Origin: Leptolyngbya sp. 'hensonii'
GTDB lineage: Bacteria; Cyanobacteriota; Cyanobacteriia; GCF-001939115
Direction of reading: 5' to 3'
Length of the DNA stretch: 61,567 nucleotides
NCBI RefSeq assembly: GCF_001939115.1
Contig: NZ_MQTZ01000056.1
Location: 1-61,567 of the forward strand
Below, in pieces: positions 17,421 to 26,787 of this stretch (its first letter is position 1; every line of letters starts with the position of its first letter). A model generated the notes under the pieces. The model saw only the letters and a list, made by a program, of their open reading frames with translations, was not told the origin of the DNA and searched no databases. Made by a program: the position numbers and the translations under genes.

Positions 17421-20400
17421 CTAGCGGTTCAGCAACTGATGCATCAGGATTTCCAGTTGTTTGAGAGCTAAGGGTTTAGCCAGATATTCTGTCGCCCCTG
17501 CCTCCAGACATTTTTCCCGATCGCCCACCATGGCTAAGGCGGTCAGGGCAATGACCGGAATATCAGCCACCGTTGGGTCTGATCGAATCTGGCGAATGGC
17601 CTCTAGCCCATCGACTCCTGGTATTTGGATGTCCATCAGCACCAGATCCGGATGTTGAGTCCGAGTCAGGTCGATCGCCTGCTGTCCATCTATCGCCAGG
17701 ATGAACCGGTAATTTCGGCCTTCCAGGTAGCTGGAAATCGTCTCCACATTGGCCTCATTGTCTTCAGCTAGCAAAATCAGAGGGGAACGCCCAGATGGGC
17801 TCGGAACGGCCCCTGGCAGAGACTGAGATGGCGTGGCTATAGCAGGCACATGGACGGGGAGATTGGCTTCATTTAAGGGGCAGGTTCGATCTGGAATCCG
17901 GACCGTAAAGCAACTACCCTGCCCCAATTCGCTCCGAACGGTGACGGCTCCTCCATGCAATTCTGCAATTCGTCGTACCAGGGATAGGCCCAGTCCGGTC
18001 CCACTATACTGACGGTTCAGGCTACTATCAATTTGCATAAAGGGCTGAAACAGTTTATTGAGGTCCTCAGCAGCAATGCCAATCCCTGTGTCTGTGACAG
18101 AAAACAGGACCCAGGAATTCGATGTTGGCATGTTCGCCAACGACTCCATCTGATAACTCGCCTGGCGACTCACTTCCAGCGTTACCGATCCACCTTCCGG
18201 CGTAAACTTGATCGCGTTGTTGAGTAAGTTAATCAGCACCTGGCGGAGCCGACGATCGTCAGCTTGAATCTGGCCAATGTCTTGTGGAATCTGGCTGCTG
18301 AGTTGAATCTTCTTTTGGATGGCCATCTGTCGCACGAAGGTCATACTTGTGTCACAGAGGTTGCGGATGAACACCTCACCCATTTCCACTTCGAGCTTGC
18401 CAGACTCAATTTTAGATAGATCAAGGATGTCGTTAATCAGCTCCAGAAGATGCTTGCCGCTGCGTTCAATGGTCGCGATCGCCCTCATCTGGCGATCGTT
18501 GATCGAACCAAACACCCCATCCTGTAAGCCTTCTGACATCCCCAAAATGGCGTTTAGAGGGGTGCGCAGTTCATGACTCATGGTAGCCAGAAATTCATCC
18601 TTCAGGCGCGTGGCATAGGCCAGGTGCTCATTAGTCTGGCGTAACTGCGCTTCGACCTGTTTGCGATCAGTGATATCCGTCAGGGTGCCGATGTAACCCA
18701 CCTGGATCCCCTCAGCGTCTGTTTCAGGCAGAACTTGGTTATAGGTCCAAATAATTCTCCCGTCAGTGTGAACATGTCTACACTCGATCTGATAGCCTTC
18801 CCCCAATCCGATGCCATGCTCAAACTTGTTGGCCCAATCCTGCAAAATCTGGGCCTGATCTTCTGGATGCAGGGTCTGGAAACAGCCTGTGCCCAGGGCA
18901 GACTCTGGAGGTCTCCCCATCATTTCCGACCAGCGATTGTTGACATAGGTACAATGCCCCGCCGCATCCAGTTGGAAGATGGCAACAGGGGAGGCTTCAG
19001 CCAGCGTTGCATAGCGGCGTTCACTCTCCCGCAAAGCGGCTTCTGCCTGCTTCTGATGGGTAATGTCATAGTTGATGCCAATCATCCGCAACGGGTTGCC
19101 CTGCTCATCCCGTTGCACCAGACCCGCTGCTTTCAGGAAATGGATGCTGCCATTTGGATGAACAACCCGAAATTCCAGGTCAAAGTCTTTTTCTCCCTGA
19201 ACGGCCTGTTCCAAGGCGGTTTCTACCCCTGGAACATCCTCAGGATAGATACTGTTGAGCCAGAACTCGCAGGTCCTCTCAGGCTCAAAGGGGGGCACCC
19301 CGTACAGTTCGTGCATACGATCGTCCCAGATCCGCACGTTATTCACGATGTCCCATTCCCAGGTTCCGATCGCCCCAGATCGAAGGGCCAGGGCAAGCCG
19401 ATCAGAAAGGTTCCGCAATCGCTCCTCGGCCAGCTTACGCTCAGTAATATCGGTTTCAGACCCAACCATGCGGGTCGGATTGCCTGCGCTATCCCACAGT
19501 GCCTGGGCCCGATCCAAGATCCACATGTAGGAGCCATCCTGACGTTTCACCCGGTATTCTTCTCGAAAAAAGGGAGTCTTGCGGGCAAAATGGTTCGCAA
19601 TGGCCTGCATCACTCGATCGCGATCGTCAGGATGAATCTGATTGGGCCATTCTTCCAGGGAGTGAGTCATCCCATCAGCCGAGAAGCCCCGCATCTCCTT
19701 CCATCGGCTTGAGAAGAACACCTGATTGTTCTGCACATCCCAGTCCCAGATTCCATCATTACTCCCCCGCAGGGCCAGTTGCCAGCGTTCCTCACTTTCT
19801 TGTAACGCAGCAGTACGTTGTTCAACCCTAGCTTCCAACTCTTGATTCAACCTGTACAGGGCAGCTTCTGCCCGTTTGCGCGTAGTAATGTCCTCAATCA
19901 CACCAATAAAATATTCTGGTGCCCCCCAAGGATTTCTGACGAGCGAGCCGGTCAGGTTAATCCAGACAATCGATCGATCCTTACGGATATATCGTTTTTC
20001 GATCGCATAGGTCTGGATTTTACCCGCTAGTAGTTTTTGACTCTGCTTCAAGTCGTTGACCAGATCATCCGGGTGGGTGATTTCCTGAAATGTCAGACCC
20101 TGAAGTTCCGCTGCAGTATAGCCCACGATATCGCAGAACCGCCGGTTGAACCGGATGAACTGTCCATTGGGGGCGACATGGGTAATCCCGACTGCAGCTT
20201 GCTCAAAGGTGCTGCGAAATCGTTCTTCGCTCTCCCGGAGTACGGCTTCGGTGCGCTGACGTTCGGCCAGTTCTACTTGGGCCTGCTCAAAAGCACTGGC
20301 CTGCTGAATGGCGATCGCAATCTGCACAGCCAGTTGTTCTAGAAAATCCGGTTCCTCCGGTCGCCAGTGGCGAGCAGCCGCACAATGCTGCGCAACCAGC

Positions 20401-21209
20401 AGACCCCACAATTGCGCCTTGACCAGAATGGGGACCACTAGAATGGCCTTGACTTCAAACTGTTCCAGGAGGTTGATATGACAATTCGTTAAATCAGCCT
20501 GATAAATGTCGTCAACAATCTGTTTCCGGCCCTGTTGATAAGCTGTAGCCCCACCCCGCTCCTGGAAGTAAGTATCCTCAATGTGAGATCCCAATGCTAC
20601 GGCCCAACCTGGCAAGACAGACTCAGCCACAACGGACCCACTCATATCCGCATGGAATTGATAGACCAGGACTCGATCGGTCTGGAGGAACTGGCGGACC
20701 TCGATGGCCGTGGTATGTAGAATCTCATCCAGATGAAGGGATTGGCGAATCCGCAGGGCGATCGCCCCAATGAGCCGCTGTTGCTCCTGGCTATATTCAA
20801 CCTGACGCGCCAGTTGCATCCGCTCGATCGCGCGGTGAATCGTTTGCTGCAGCAGTTCAGGGGTTAGTTTATCTTTGACCAGGTAATCCTGAGCCCCACT
20901 CTTCATGGCATCGATTACCGTATCCGGATCACTTTGCGCGGTCAAAATAATAACGGCAGATTGAGTACTATTACGATACTTTCTCAACTCTTGCAAAAAC
21001 TCTAATCCATTTTGATCGGGCAACAGCAAATCCAGCAGAATCAGGTCTGGCACTTCCTGCTGGCACCAAGCTGCTGCCGCTATTGCAGTTTCAAACTCCA
21101 CAATCTGGTAGGTGTACAGGCTATCCCACCTTAAGAACCGACGATAGAGTATTCGAGCGTCTGCACAATCTTCAATTAGTAATAGGGTCAAGGCGTTGCG
21201 ATCGCTCAT
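17421..21209 (-). CDS. Hybrid histidine kinase with candidate cyanobacteriochrome GAF: REC-GAF-PASx4-HisKA-HATPase-REC
   Basis: Soluble 1262-residue sensor. In order: receiver (about 8-130, Asp60); GAF (about 145-305); four PAS domains (about 322-445, 468-592, 600-722, 725-852); HisKA with His879 in ATMSHELRTPLNA; HATPase ending SGTGLGLSL; and a C-terminal receiver (about 1143-1260, Asp1193). The GAF carries a Cys243-His244 pair in TNCHINLL followed by VKAILVVPI, which aligns with the bilin-attachment Cys-His of phytochromes and cyanobacteriochromes, and has the QGR and DIYQ blocks usual in that group. It may therefore be a light sensor. This is inferred from motifs and is not certain, because related GAF domains can lack chromophore. 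The gene is monocistronic. Confidence 0.9.
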   Translation of the reverse strand: MSDRNALTLLLIEDCADARILYRRFLRWDSLYTYQIVEFETAIAAAAWCQQEVPDLILLDLLLPDQNGLEFLQELRKYRNSTQSAVIILTAQSDPDTVIDAMKSGAQDYLVKDKLTPELLQQTIHRAIERMQLARQVEYSQEQQRLIGAIALRIRQSLHLDEILHTTAIEVRQFLQTDRVLVYQFHADMSGSVVAESVLPGWAVALGSHIEDTYFQERGGATAYQQGRKQIVDDIYQADLTNCHINLLEQFEVKAILVVPILVKAQLWGLLVAQHCAAARHWRPEEPDFLEQLAVQIAIAIQQASAFEQAQVELAERQRTEAVLRESEERFRSTFEQAAVGITHVAPNGQFIRFNRRFCDIVGYTAAELQGLTFQEITHPDDLVNDLKQSQKLLAGKIQTYAIEKRYIRKDRSIVWINLTGSLVRNPWGAPEYFIGVIEDITTRKRAEAALYRLNQELEARVEQRTAALQESEERWQLALRGSNDGIWDWDVQNNQVFFSSRWKEMRGFSADGMTHSLEEWPNQIHPDDRDRVMQAIANHFARKTPFFREEYRVKRQDGSYMWILDRAQALWDSAGNPTRMVGSETDITERKLAEERLRNLSDRLALALRSGAIGTWEWDIVNNVRIWDDRMHELYGVPPFEPERTCEFWLNSIYPEDVPGVETALEQAVQGEKDFDLEFRVVHPNGSIHFLKAAGLVQRDEQGNPLRMIGINYDITHQKQAEAALRESERRYATLAEASPVAIFQLDAAGHCTYVNNRWSEMMGRPPESALGTGCFQTLHPEDQAQILQDWANKFEHGIGLGEGYQIECRHVHTDGRIIWTYNQVLPETDAEGIQVGYIGTLTDITDRKQVEAQLRQTNEHLAYATRLKDEFLATMSHELRTPLNAILGMSEGLQDGVFGSINDRQMRAIATIERSGKHLLELINDILDLSKIESGKLEVEMGEVFIRNLCDTSMTFVRQMAIQKKIQLSSQIPQDIGQIQADDRRLRQVLINLLNNAIKFTPEGGSVTLEVSRQASYQMESLANMPTSNSWVLFSVTDTGIGIAAEDLNKLFQPFMQIDSSLNRQYSGTGLGLSLVRRIAELHGGAVTVRSELGQGSCFTVRIPDRTCPLNEANLPVHVPAIATPSQSLPGAVPSPSGRSPLILLAEDNEANVETISSYLEGRNYRFILAIDGQQAIDLTRTQHPDLVLMDIQIPGVDGLEAIRQIRSDPTVADIPVIALTALAMVGDREKCLEAGATEYLAKPLALKQLEILMHQLLNR

Positions 21210-21861
21210 AGGACACTCACTTTTTCCAGCAGCATAGAACCAGGAGTATCGTGAGGGAGTAACACCATAGCGGGAAACTGGTCACTCAATTTACAGAATT
21301 GGTAGACTCCCTACGGAACTCAACACAGCCTTTCTGAATAGTGGGTTTCGCCCAGATGTATCCACACTCAACAACTCCTTTCTGGCTTCTGCCCCTCCTA
21401 CTGACAACCTTCTTTATGGCCAAGATAACCCAGCCAGAAATAAAAAACGCAGAGAGAAATACGGATATCATGGCCAGAAGCTTTGAAAGAAAAATAGATA
21501 CAATTGCTTAGATTTACCCCTTAGGATTGTGGATTAAATAACCTGGATTTCTTTAGCCCCAACCCCCAACCCCTCCCCCTCTCCCAAATTTGGGAGAGGG
21601 GGAGGGGCAATCAGGAGTTTGACACTTTATTTAATTCTCATTCCTTAACTATTATCTTTGAAGTCAACTGGCTAGTTTCCAGGAGTGTAGCGAAAGTTTA
21701 TAACGATGGTTTCAGAGTAAATTGCATTTTCATTAAGTCGAGGGTGGGGACCATTCCCACCGTAGGGGGCAACCCTCCTGGTGCTTCTTTGTACCTCATC
21801 TACCCGGAAATCGCTATACTTTTCCTCGTAGGTATCCGACCTGGAAGATGGAGAGGACCGC
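21210..21861. other. Intergenic region between two divergent kinase genes
   Basis: These 652 bp separate two divergently read histidine kinase genes and should hold both promoters. The central part is the MITE-like element at 21524-21644. A 61-codon minus-strand frame (21286-21471, starting MISVFLSAFFISG) has one hydrophobic stretch but no other support. Nothing else is recognised. Confidence 0.6.
21524..21644. repeat. MITE-like hairpin element, family A copy 2
   Basis: A 121-bp element matching the copy at 12066-12200. Left end GGATTGTGGATTAAATAA, right end (reverse complement) GGAATGAGAATTAAATAA, central palindrome CTCTCCCAAATTTGGGAGAG, and the shared inner segment GGCAATCAGGAGTTT. It is flanked by TTA on both sides (21521-21523 and 21645-21647). 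The transcript of either strand would fold into a long hairpin. Confidence 0.7.
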
Positions 21862-23856
21862 GTGGCAGAGATGGCTAAACACCCAGAGCAATGCACCCTG
21901 GCAGTCTTATCCGCTCTGAGTTACCGGGCTGGAGAACTGAATCACTACCTCCAGGAAATTGCTGTGAGCATGAGCGAACTCACAGGCGTGGATTGGTCTG
22001 TCGTTACGTTTTGCCAGGATGGCTCAGAACGGCTTCTGGCAAGTTCCATCGATCTGGGGGAGTCTATCCATCAGGTTTATCAGTTACACGGGACCCTGAC
22101 AGGGACCGTGGTTCAAACGGGGAACTGCTTGGTGGTGGAAGATGCGACGGTTTGCCGGGAATACGGAAAGGCACCCGATGGCTACCGGGCTTACCTGGGG
22201 GTGCCCCTGCGTACTCCTGAGGGAAAAATCATTGGTACAATCTGCTCCTTCCACCAACACCCCCGTCAATTTACGGCTGAAGAAGTTCAGTTGGCCGAAA
22301 TTTTTGCCGAACGGGCTGCAACCGCGATCGATAACTATCAGCTTTACCAGCAACAACAGTACATTAACGAACAGTTGCAGGCCGAGGTCCGGGAGCGTCA
22401 GGAAGCAGAACAATCCCTGCGGGAGAGTGAGGCCCGATTTCGGGCTCTGATCGAACAATCTGTGGATGCGGTGTTTGTGCTGGATCCGAGCGGTAGATTT
22501 CTAGATGCAAATCCCCGTGCTCTGGAAAATCTGGGCTATAGCTGGGAAGAACTGCTAACCCTCTCGGCACCCGATGTCCAGAAACGGCTTCCTCCTGGTG
22601 GATTTGCGGCTGCCTGGGAGCAGATGGCTGCTGGCCAGATTGTAGTGGTGGATGGTCTTCACCAGCGGAAAGACGGTAGCACTTTTCCGGTTGAAGTTCG
22701 GGGTGGCGCAGTGCTGTGGGGAAGACGACAGGTGGCTCTGGCGATCGCCCGTGATATTACGGAACGGAAAGAAGCGGAAGTTAAACTGCGCCAGAGTGAA
22801 GAGCAACTGCGCCAGATTGCGGAAAACCTGGAACAGGTGTTTTGGATGTATTCCCAAGCGGGCGAGCCCATTTATATCAGTCCTGCCTTTGAGAAAGTCT
22901 GGGGGTATCCGATCGAGGCCTGGTATACCGATCCAAAATTATGGTGGAAAGTGATCCATCCTGAAGATCGGGAGCGCGTCTATAATGCCTACTACCATCG
23001 TTGTGAAGACCGCTTCGATGAGGAGTACCGGATCATTCGCCCAGATGCTTCAGTGCGCATCATTCGGGATCAGGCCTTTCCGATTCGAGACGAGAACGGA
23101 AAGATTTATCGCATTGCGGGCATTGCAGAAGATATTACAGGCCGCAGGCAGAAAGAACAGGACATGGTGAAGGCGATCGCCTCTCTAGCAGAAGTCGGCG
23201 AACTGGCAGCCATGATTGTGCATGAGATCCGCAATCCCCTGACCACAATTCTGATGGGCCTGAACGCCTTTAACCGCCTGGACTTGCCAGACCCGATGCG
23301 GGAACGGTTGGCCCTCTCCCTGGATGAGGCCGAGCGGTTGCGGAATTTGCTCAGCGAAATTCTACTCTATGCCAGACCCCAGACCCTCCAGCGATCGGCC
23401 CTGGAGCTGAATCAATTCATTGCGGAAATCCTGGAGCCAATTCGAACGATGCCCACTGCCCTGAACCGTCGGATTGAATTTATCCCCTCGCCCCAGCCAG
23501 TTTCCATTCTGGGGGATAAGGATAAGCTGAAGCAGGTGTTTATCAACCTGGTTGACAATGCCTGTGATGCGGTAGCAGAGGGAGAACCGATCACTTGGAC
23601 GATCGTGCCGGATCTACCGAATCAACAGGTCATCCTGCAGGTTCATAATGGTGGCCCCCCTATCCCTCCAGAGATACTTCCCAAGTTAACAAAACCGTTT
23701 TACACCACCAAGCCTACGGGAACTGGATTGGGGCTGGCGATCGTGAAACGTATCGTGCAGGCCCATGATGGGGAGTTGATCCTAGCTTCCTCCGCTGCTG
23801 CAGGCACAACAGTGAGTGTGAGGATACCAATGAGCGAATCTGATGGCCAACTTTGA
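21862..23856 (+). CDS. GAF-PAS-PAS histidine kinase
   Basis: Soluble 664-residue kinase. A GAF domain (about 12-165, with a FYxxHP-like ICSFHQHPRQF block and no bilin Cys-His pair), two PAS domains (about 185-303 and 308-430), then HisKA with His454 in MIVHEIRNPLTT, N box (VFINLVDNACDAV) and G boxes ending TGTGLGLAIV. The HisKA/HATPase type is the NtrB-like group. GTG 21862 is chosen because a GGAGAGG ribosome-binding site lies five bases upstream; ATG 21871 is the alternative. The exported-protein gene follows after 18 bp, so the two probably share a transcript. There is no receiver domain or adjacent regulator, and the partner is unknown. Confidence 0.9.
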   Translation: MAEMAKHPEQCTLAVLSALSYRAGELNHYLQEIAVSMSELTGVDWSVVTFCQDGSERLLASSIDLGESIHQVYQLHGTLTGTVVQTGNCLVVEDATVCREYGKAPDGYRAYLGVPLRTPEGKIIGTICSFHQHPRQFTAEEVQLAEIFAERAATAIDNYQLYQQQQYINEQLQAEVRERQEAEQSLRESEARFRALIEQSVDAVFVLDPSGRFLDANPRALENLGYSWEELLTLSAPDVQKRLPPGGFAAAWEQMAAGQIVVVDGLHQRKDGSTFPVEVRGGAVLWGRRQVALAIARDITERKEAEVKLRQSEEQLRQIAENLEQVFWMYSQAGEPIYISPAFEKVWGYPIEAWYTDPKLWWKVIHPEDRERVYNAYYHRCEDRFDEEYRIIRPDASVRIIRDQAFPIRDENGKIYRIAGIAEDITGRRQKEQDMVKAIASLAEVGELAAMIVHEIRNPLTTILMGLNAFNRLDLPDPMRERLALSLDEAERLRNLLSEILLYARPQTLQRSALELNQFIAEILEPIRTMPTALNRRIEFIPSPQPVSILGDKDKLKQVFINLVDNACDAVAEGEPITWTIVPDLPNQQVILQVHNGGPPIPPEILPKLTKPFYTTKPTGTGLGLAIVKRIVQAHDGELILASSAAAGTTVSVRIPMSESDGQL

Positions 23857-23874
23857 ATCTAGGAGATTGACCTG

Positions 23875-25098
23875 ATGTACGGTGTTCAAGTGCTCCGTCA
23901 CCTTGCGATCGTTGGCCTGCTCGGATGGGGTCATCTTCCCCTGTCTGCCCCCTCCCCTTCCCCCTCTAGCACCGTGAGTCAAGTCAACCCCATAACTCCG
24001 ATCGTCCGCACCAGAGCTGACCTGAAACGCTTTGATCAGCAGCGGGTGAGATTGTTGGGACGGTATGAACGCTTCCAACCGCCCCGATCGACCCGGCCCA
24101 GTTCATCCTCCCGTCCCGAGATTGAACCCATGACTGGAATTGCGGATTTCAAGCCAGTCAGCCGACCCTATGGACCTGCTCAAATTGTGCTGCAGGATGG
24201 TTGGCGCGTCTTTATCTTCCCGCTGTGGAATAAGCAATCCCTGCGTTCTCCCGATGAACTGGAAGATTACGATGCCAAAAATGTCGAAGTCATTGGCATC
24301 GTGCAATGGGAACAGGGCAATCATCCTGCTCTGGCCCAATCTGCCCGACTGATGGGGTCCACCATCAGCCTGGAGCAACTCCAACTGAATCTACAGGAAA
24401 GTAAGCTCTACGATCCGAGGTCGATCGTGCGGGTGCTGCAGGTTATCCCCCAGACGCCCGTGATTGCCCTGAAATCCTGGCAATTTGTCCAGCAGCGGGA
24501 TCAACCCGGCCCCTCTGAACGGTGGCAAGTGGCGCGGGACTATAGACTGGAGATGACAGGAGCCCTGCCTACCTTTGAAGCTGGCTGGCAGCAGAAGTTT
24601 CCTGATCTGGCCAGTGACCCTTACACCCTGACCCTATTTCGCGGAATTCCCAGACCTGCGACCCCAGCGCCTAAACCTGGCCCGCGTGGGGAACAATCTG
24701 CATTTTCGACCGGGGCAGAACCCAATCATGTGATCGGATTCCATCTCCAGTACTCTGCCATCCAGACAGGGATGCTGCGCCCTGGTGGGCTCCCCTCCAC
24801 CTTACTGCCCACCCTGAAAACGGTGGCGAGAGCGTGCTTGGGGGCCACAGAGCCTGAGGTGCAAGCGCTGGATCAGCTCCTGCCTGGGGTAGTGCAACCG
24901 GCGATCGAGGGCAAGACAGACGTGACCGTGGAACAGCCTGGTCCCCCCGTGCCACCCCCCTTAAAACCCCTATCCATTTCTGTGGTTGCCCAAATGGATG
25001 CATCCTATCATCTGAAGATCAGCCTCTGGCGTCAGGATACCGTGGAATCCCGGCGGATATACTGCGACCTCGAACCTCGCAATACGCGCACTCCATAG
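23875..25098 (+). CDS. Hypothetical exported protein in a probable operon with the GAF-PAS kinase
   Basis: Protein of 407 residues that I do not recognise. A hydrophobic N-terminus (LRHLAIVGLLGWGHLPLSA) looks like a signal peptide or anchor, followed by a Ser/Pro-rich stretch. Residues about 45-165 contain a beta-rich segment (RVRLLGRYERF, GPAQIVLQDGWRVFIFPLW, VEVIGIVQWEQG) that resembles an OB-like fold with a stress-type tyrosine/glycine pattern, but this is only an impression. The C-terminal half is rich in Pro and Trp, with no known motif. It starts 18 bp after the kinase stop. Confidence 0.65.
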   Translation: MYGVQVLRHLAIVGLLGWGHLPLSAPSPSPSSTVSQVNPITPIVRTRADLKRFDQQRVRLLGRYERFQPPRSTRPSSSSRPEIEPMTGIADFKPVSRPYGPAQIVLQDGWRVFIFPLWNKQSLRSPDELEDYDAKNVEVIGIVQWEQGNHPALAQSARLMGSTISLEQLQLNLQESKLYDPRSIVRVLQVIPQTPVIALKSWQFVQQRDQPGPSERWQVARDYRLEMTGALPTFEAGWQQKFPDLASDPYTLTLFRGIPRPATPAPKPGPRGEQSAFSTGAEPNHVIGFHLQYSAIQTGMLRPGGLPSTLLPTLKTVARACLGATEPEVQALDQLLPGVVQPAIEGKTDVTVEQPGPPVPPPLKPLSISVVAQMDASYHLKISLWRQDTVESRRIYCDLEPRNTRTP

Positions 25099-25181
25099 GA
25101 CCTCAGAATCTGGAACCAACACCTGATCGAGTCAGTTCATTGCGATCTCCGGCTGCATGAAGAAGTCGAAGATCGCAAGAC

Positions 25182-26525
25182 TCAGAGTCTGGTTGTAGCA
25201 TAGAGTCTCTGTAAGGTATCCCTGATGCTTTTCCCATAATGAGGATCAACAGACCACCGCCCTGCGAGAGACTCTAAATCGGAAGCCACTCCCCGCTTAA
25301 CCAGGGAAAATCGAGGATCGACGATCGGGGGTTTATTCACAGGTTCAGTGCTGGCATAAGCTTTCAAATGTTGGATGTGCGCTTTAATGCCAGTTCCCAT
25401 GTCGAAGAAAGAGGCAAACTGAACCCCACTGCCTATGGTTCCGAGACTGCAGAAATTGTTTTGATTGGGCCTGACATCACCACCAAATTTCAAATACCGG
25501 GTTTCCAGGCACATCTGACAGAAAGCGATATCGTGGTTAACGCCTTCCAGAGCAGCTTCCTCAATGTACATTTCAGCAATTCCCAGGAATTTAGTGATAT
25601 AGTCGCCACCATTGGCGTCTTTGAGAAAGCTGGTGAGTTCAAAGGCAGAAGCCCGGCCCTGTCCCATAATTTGGGTTGGCAAGCTCAGCCGCTGATGGGA
25701 GCTGAGAATGGTGGTTTTGGTGTTGCTATTCCAGCGGACAGAAATCCCGTAAGACTGCAGGTCGATCGCTTTGATATAAACTACGCCACCGTAGCCCACC
25801 CGCACAATGGCAGGGGATTCAGACAAATCGATCCCTAAATTATCAGCCAGATCAATCGGAACATAGGAATTACTGTTCACTAGAATCCCCCGATCTTCGT
25901 AAATCCGGCCATTCAGCTCAATATCCGTTGTAGGATTTTTGGCGGATAAAGGTCCCCCGTTTCTGCTTCTGACATCCAATTCGAAGGCAATCAGGGCATC
26001 TGCTATGCCTTCGGCAAAAATAACTCGACTGCTGTTTAAAGTGTGGATATCAATACCGTTGTCTATAAAGCCGATTTTTAATAGCAGGGAAGGAATTCTG
26101 ACCTGGCGACAAAAGCTGAGACCATTGAGAGGCGTGTAAGGTGGAACATCTGGCTTCACTCCCTGATCCGCAATTCCCAGGGGACCGACTCGATTTAAGT
26201 AAGTCTCCAGAAAGGTTTGGGCGTCTTTCTGGCGTTCCAGATTCAGATGGGGATGAAAAACCTCAGCCCCCTTACTCCCATCCTGAATTTCCAGGGCCAC
26301 ATCACCGGGCAGAGCTCGGTAGTTAATCCAGTCGATCGTGGAGCGAACATCCAAAACATCAGGCACAATAAAGTAATCCTGGATCTCGATCAGGCCGCGC
26401 AGCTTCAACTCTCGAATCACCAGATCACGAGTATGAATGATCTCCTGGGCTGGGGATGTTCCTCGAATGGTCGCTGAGGCAAGCTCTCCAGTACAATAAC
26501 CCGCTGATATAAAGATTCTTCCCAT
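25182..26525 (-). CDS. Amidase_3-fold/glucosaminidase-like cell-wall protein with lost zinc ligands (possibly TftA-like)
   Basis: Protein of 447 residues. The N-terminal 190 residues follow the cyanobacterial N-acetylmuramoyl-L-alanine amidase pattern (MGRIFISAG, then IDWIN, GDVALEI, PSLLLKIGF), but metal and catalytic residues have changed. The expected AGH reads AGY, the expected EIH reads EIQ, and the expected Glu of the (L/M)EVGF block is Lys; the middle Glu (AQE) remains. A central beta segment (about 210-275, GRIYEDRGILVNSNSYVPI) resembles copper-amine-oxidase-N-like wall-binding units. The C-terminus resembles the glucosaminidase fold (AEMYIEEAALEGVNHDIAFCQMCLETRYLKFGG), with its Glu present. 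The architecture recalls hormogonium tapered-terminus protein TftA; that name is from memory and tentative. No signal peptide is evident. Confidence 0.7.
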   Translation of the reverse strand: MGRIFISAGYCTGELASATIRGTSPAQEIIHTRDLVIRELKLRGLIEIQDYFIVPDVLDVRSTIDWINYRALPGDVALEIQDGSKGAEVFHPHLNLERQKDAQTFLETYLNRVGPLGIADQGVKPDVPPYTPLNGLSFCRQVRIPSLLLKIGFIDNGIDIHTLNSSRVIFAEGIADALIAFELDVRSRNGGPLSAKNPTTDIELNGRIYEDRGILVNSNSYVPIDLADNLGIDLSESPAIVRVGYGGVVYIKAIDLQSYGISVRWNSNTKTTILSSHQRLSLPTQIMGQGRASAFELTSFLKDANGGDYITKFLGIAEMYIEEAALEGVNHDIAFCQMCLETRYLKFGGDVRPNQNNFCSLGTIGSGVQFASFFDMGTGIKAHIQHLKAYASTEPVNKPPIVDPRFSLVKRGVASDLESLAGRWSVDPHYGKSIRDTLQRLYATTRL

Positions 26526-26787
26526 TCTCATATACCCTCACGAACCCTGGAAAAGCCTGCTTCAGATTAGGCTTCCGCCAGAAATGAGCTTACTTTATGC
26601 TTTGGTTAACCTGGGAAAGGTCAGCAAAAGTCACCTTTTTAAATTAAGAAAATAGGGATAGGGGGTATATTGAGAAGAAATATAGCTAGAAAATATACTG
26701 AGAAAAAGGTTCAGTACTTGAGGAAGATACTAGTATTTACCGCAGACCAAACCAGGTACAGCGTTAATTTCCTAAGGCGTGCAGGCG

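Noticed and set aside
18735-19712. 325-codon open frame opposite the hybrid kinase gene
   Set aside because: It lies wholly antisense to well-conserved PAS domains, resembles no protein, and is explained by the codon bias of the kinase gene.
21286-21471. 61-codon minus-strand frame with a hydrophobic start
   Set aside because: No family resemblance, no clear ribosome-binding site, in a region expected to hold two promoters; kept only as a remark.
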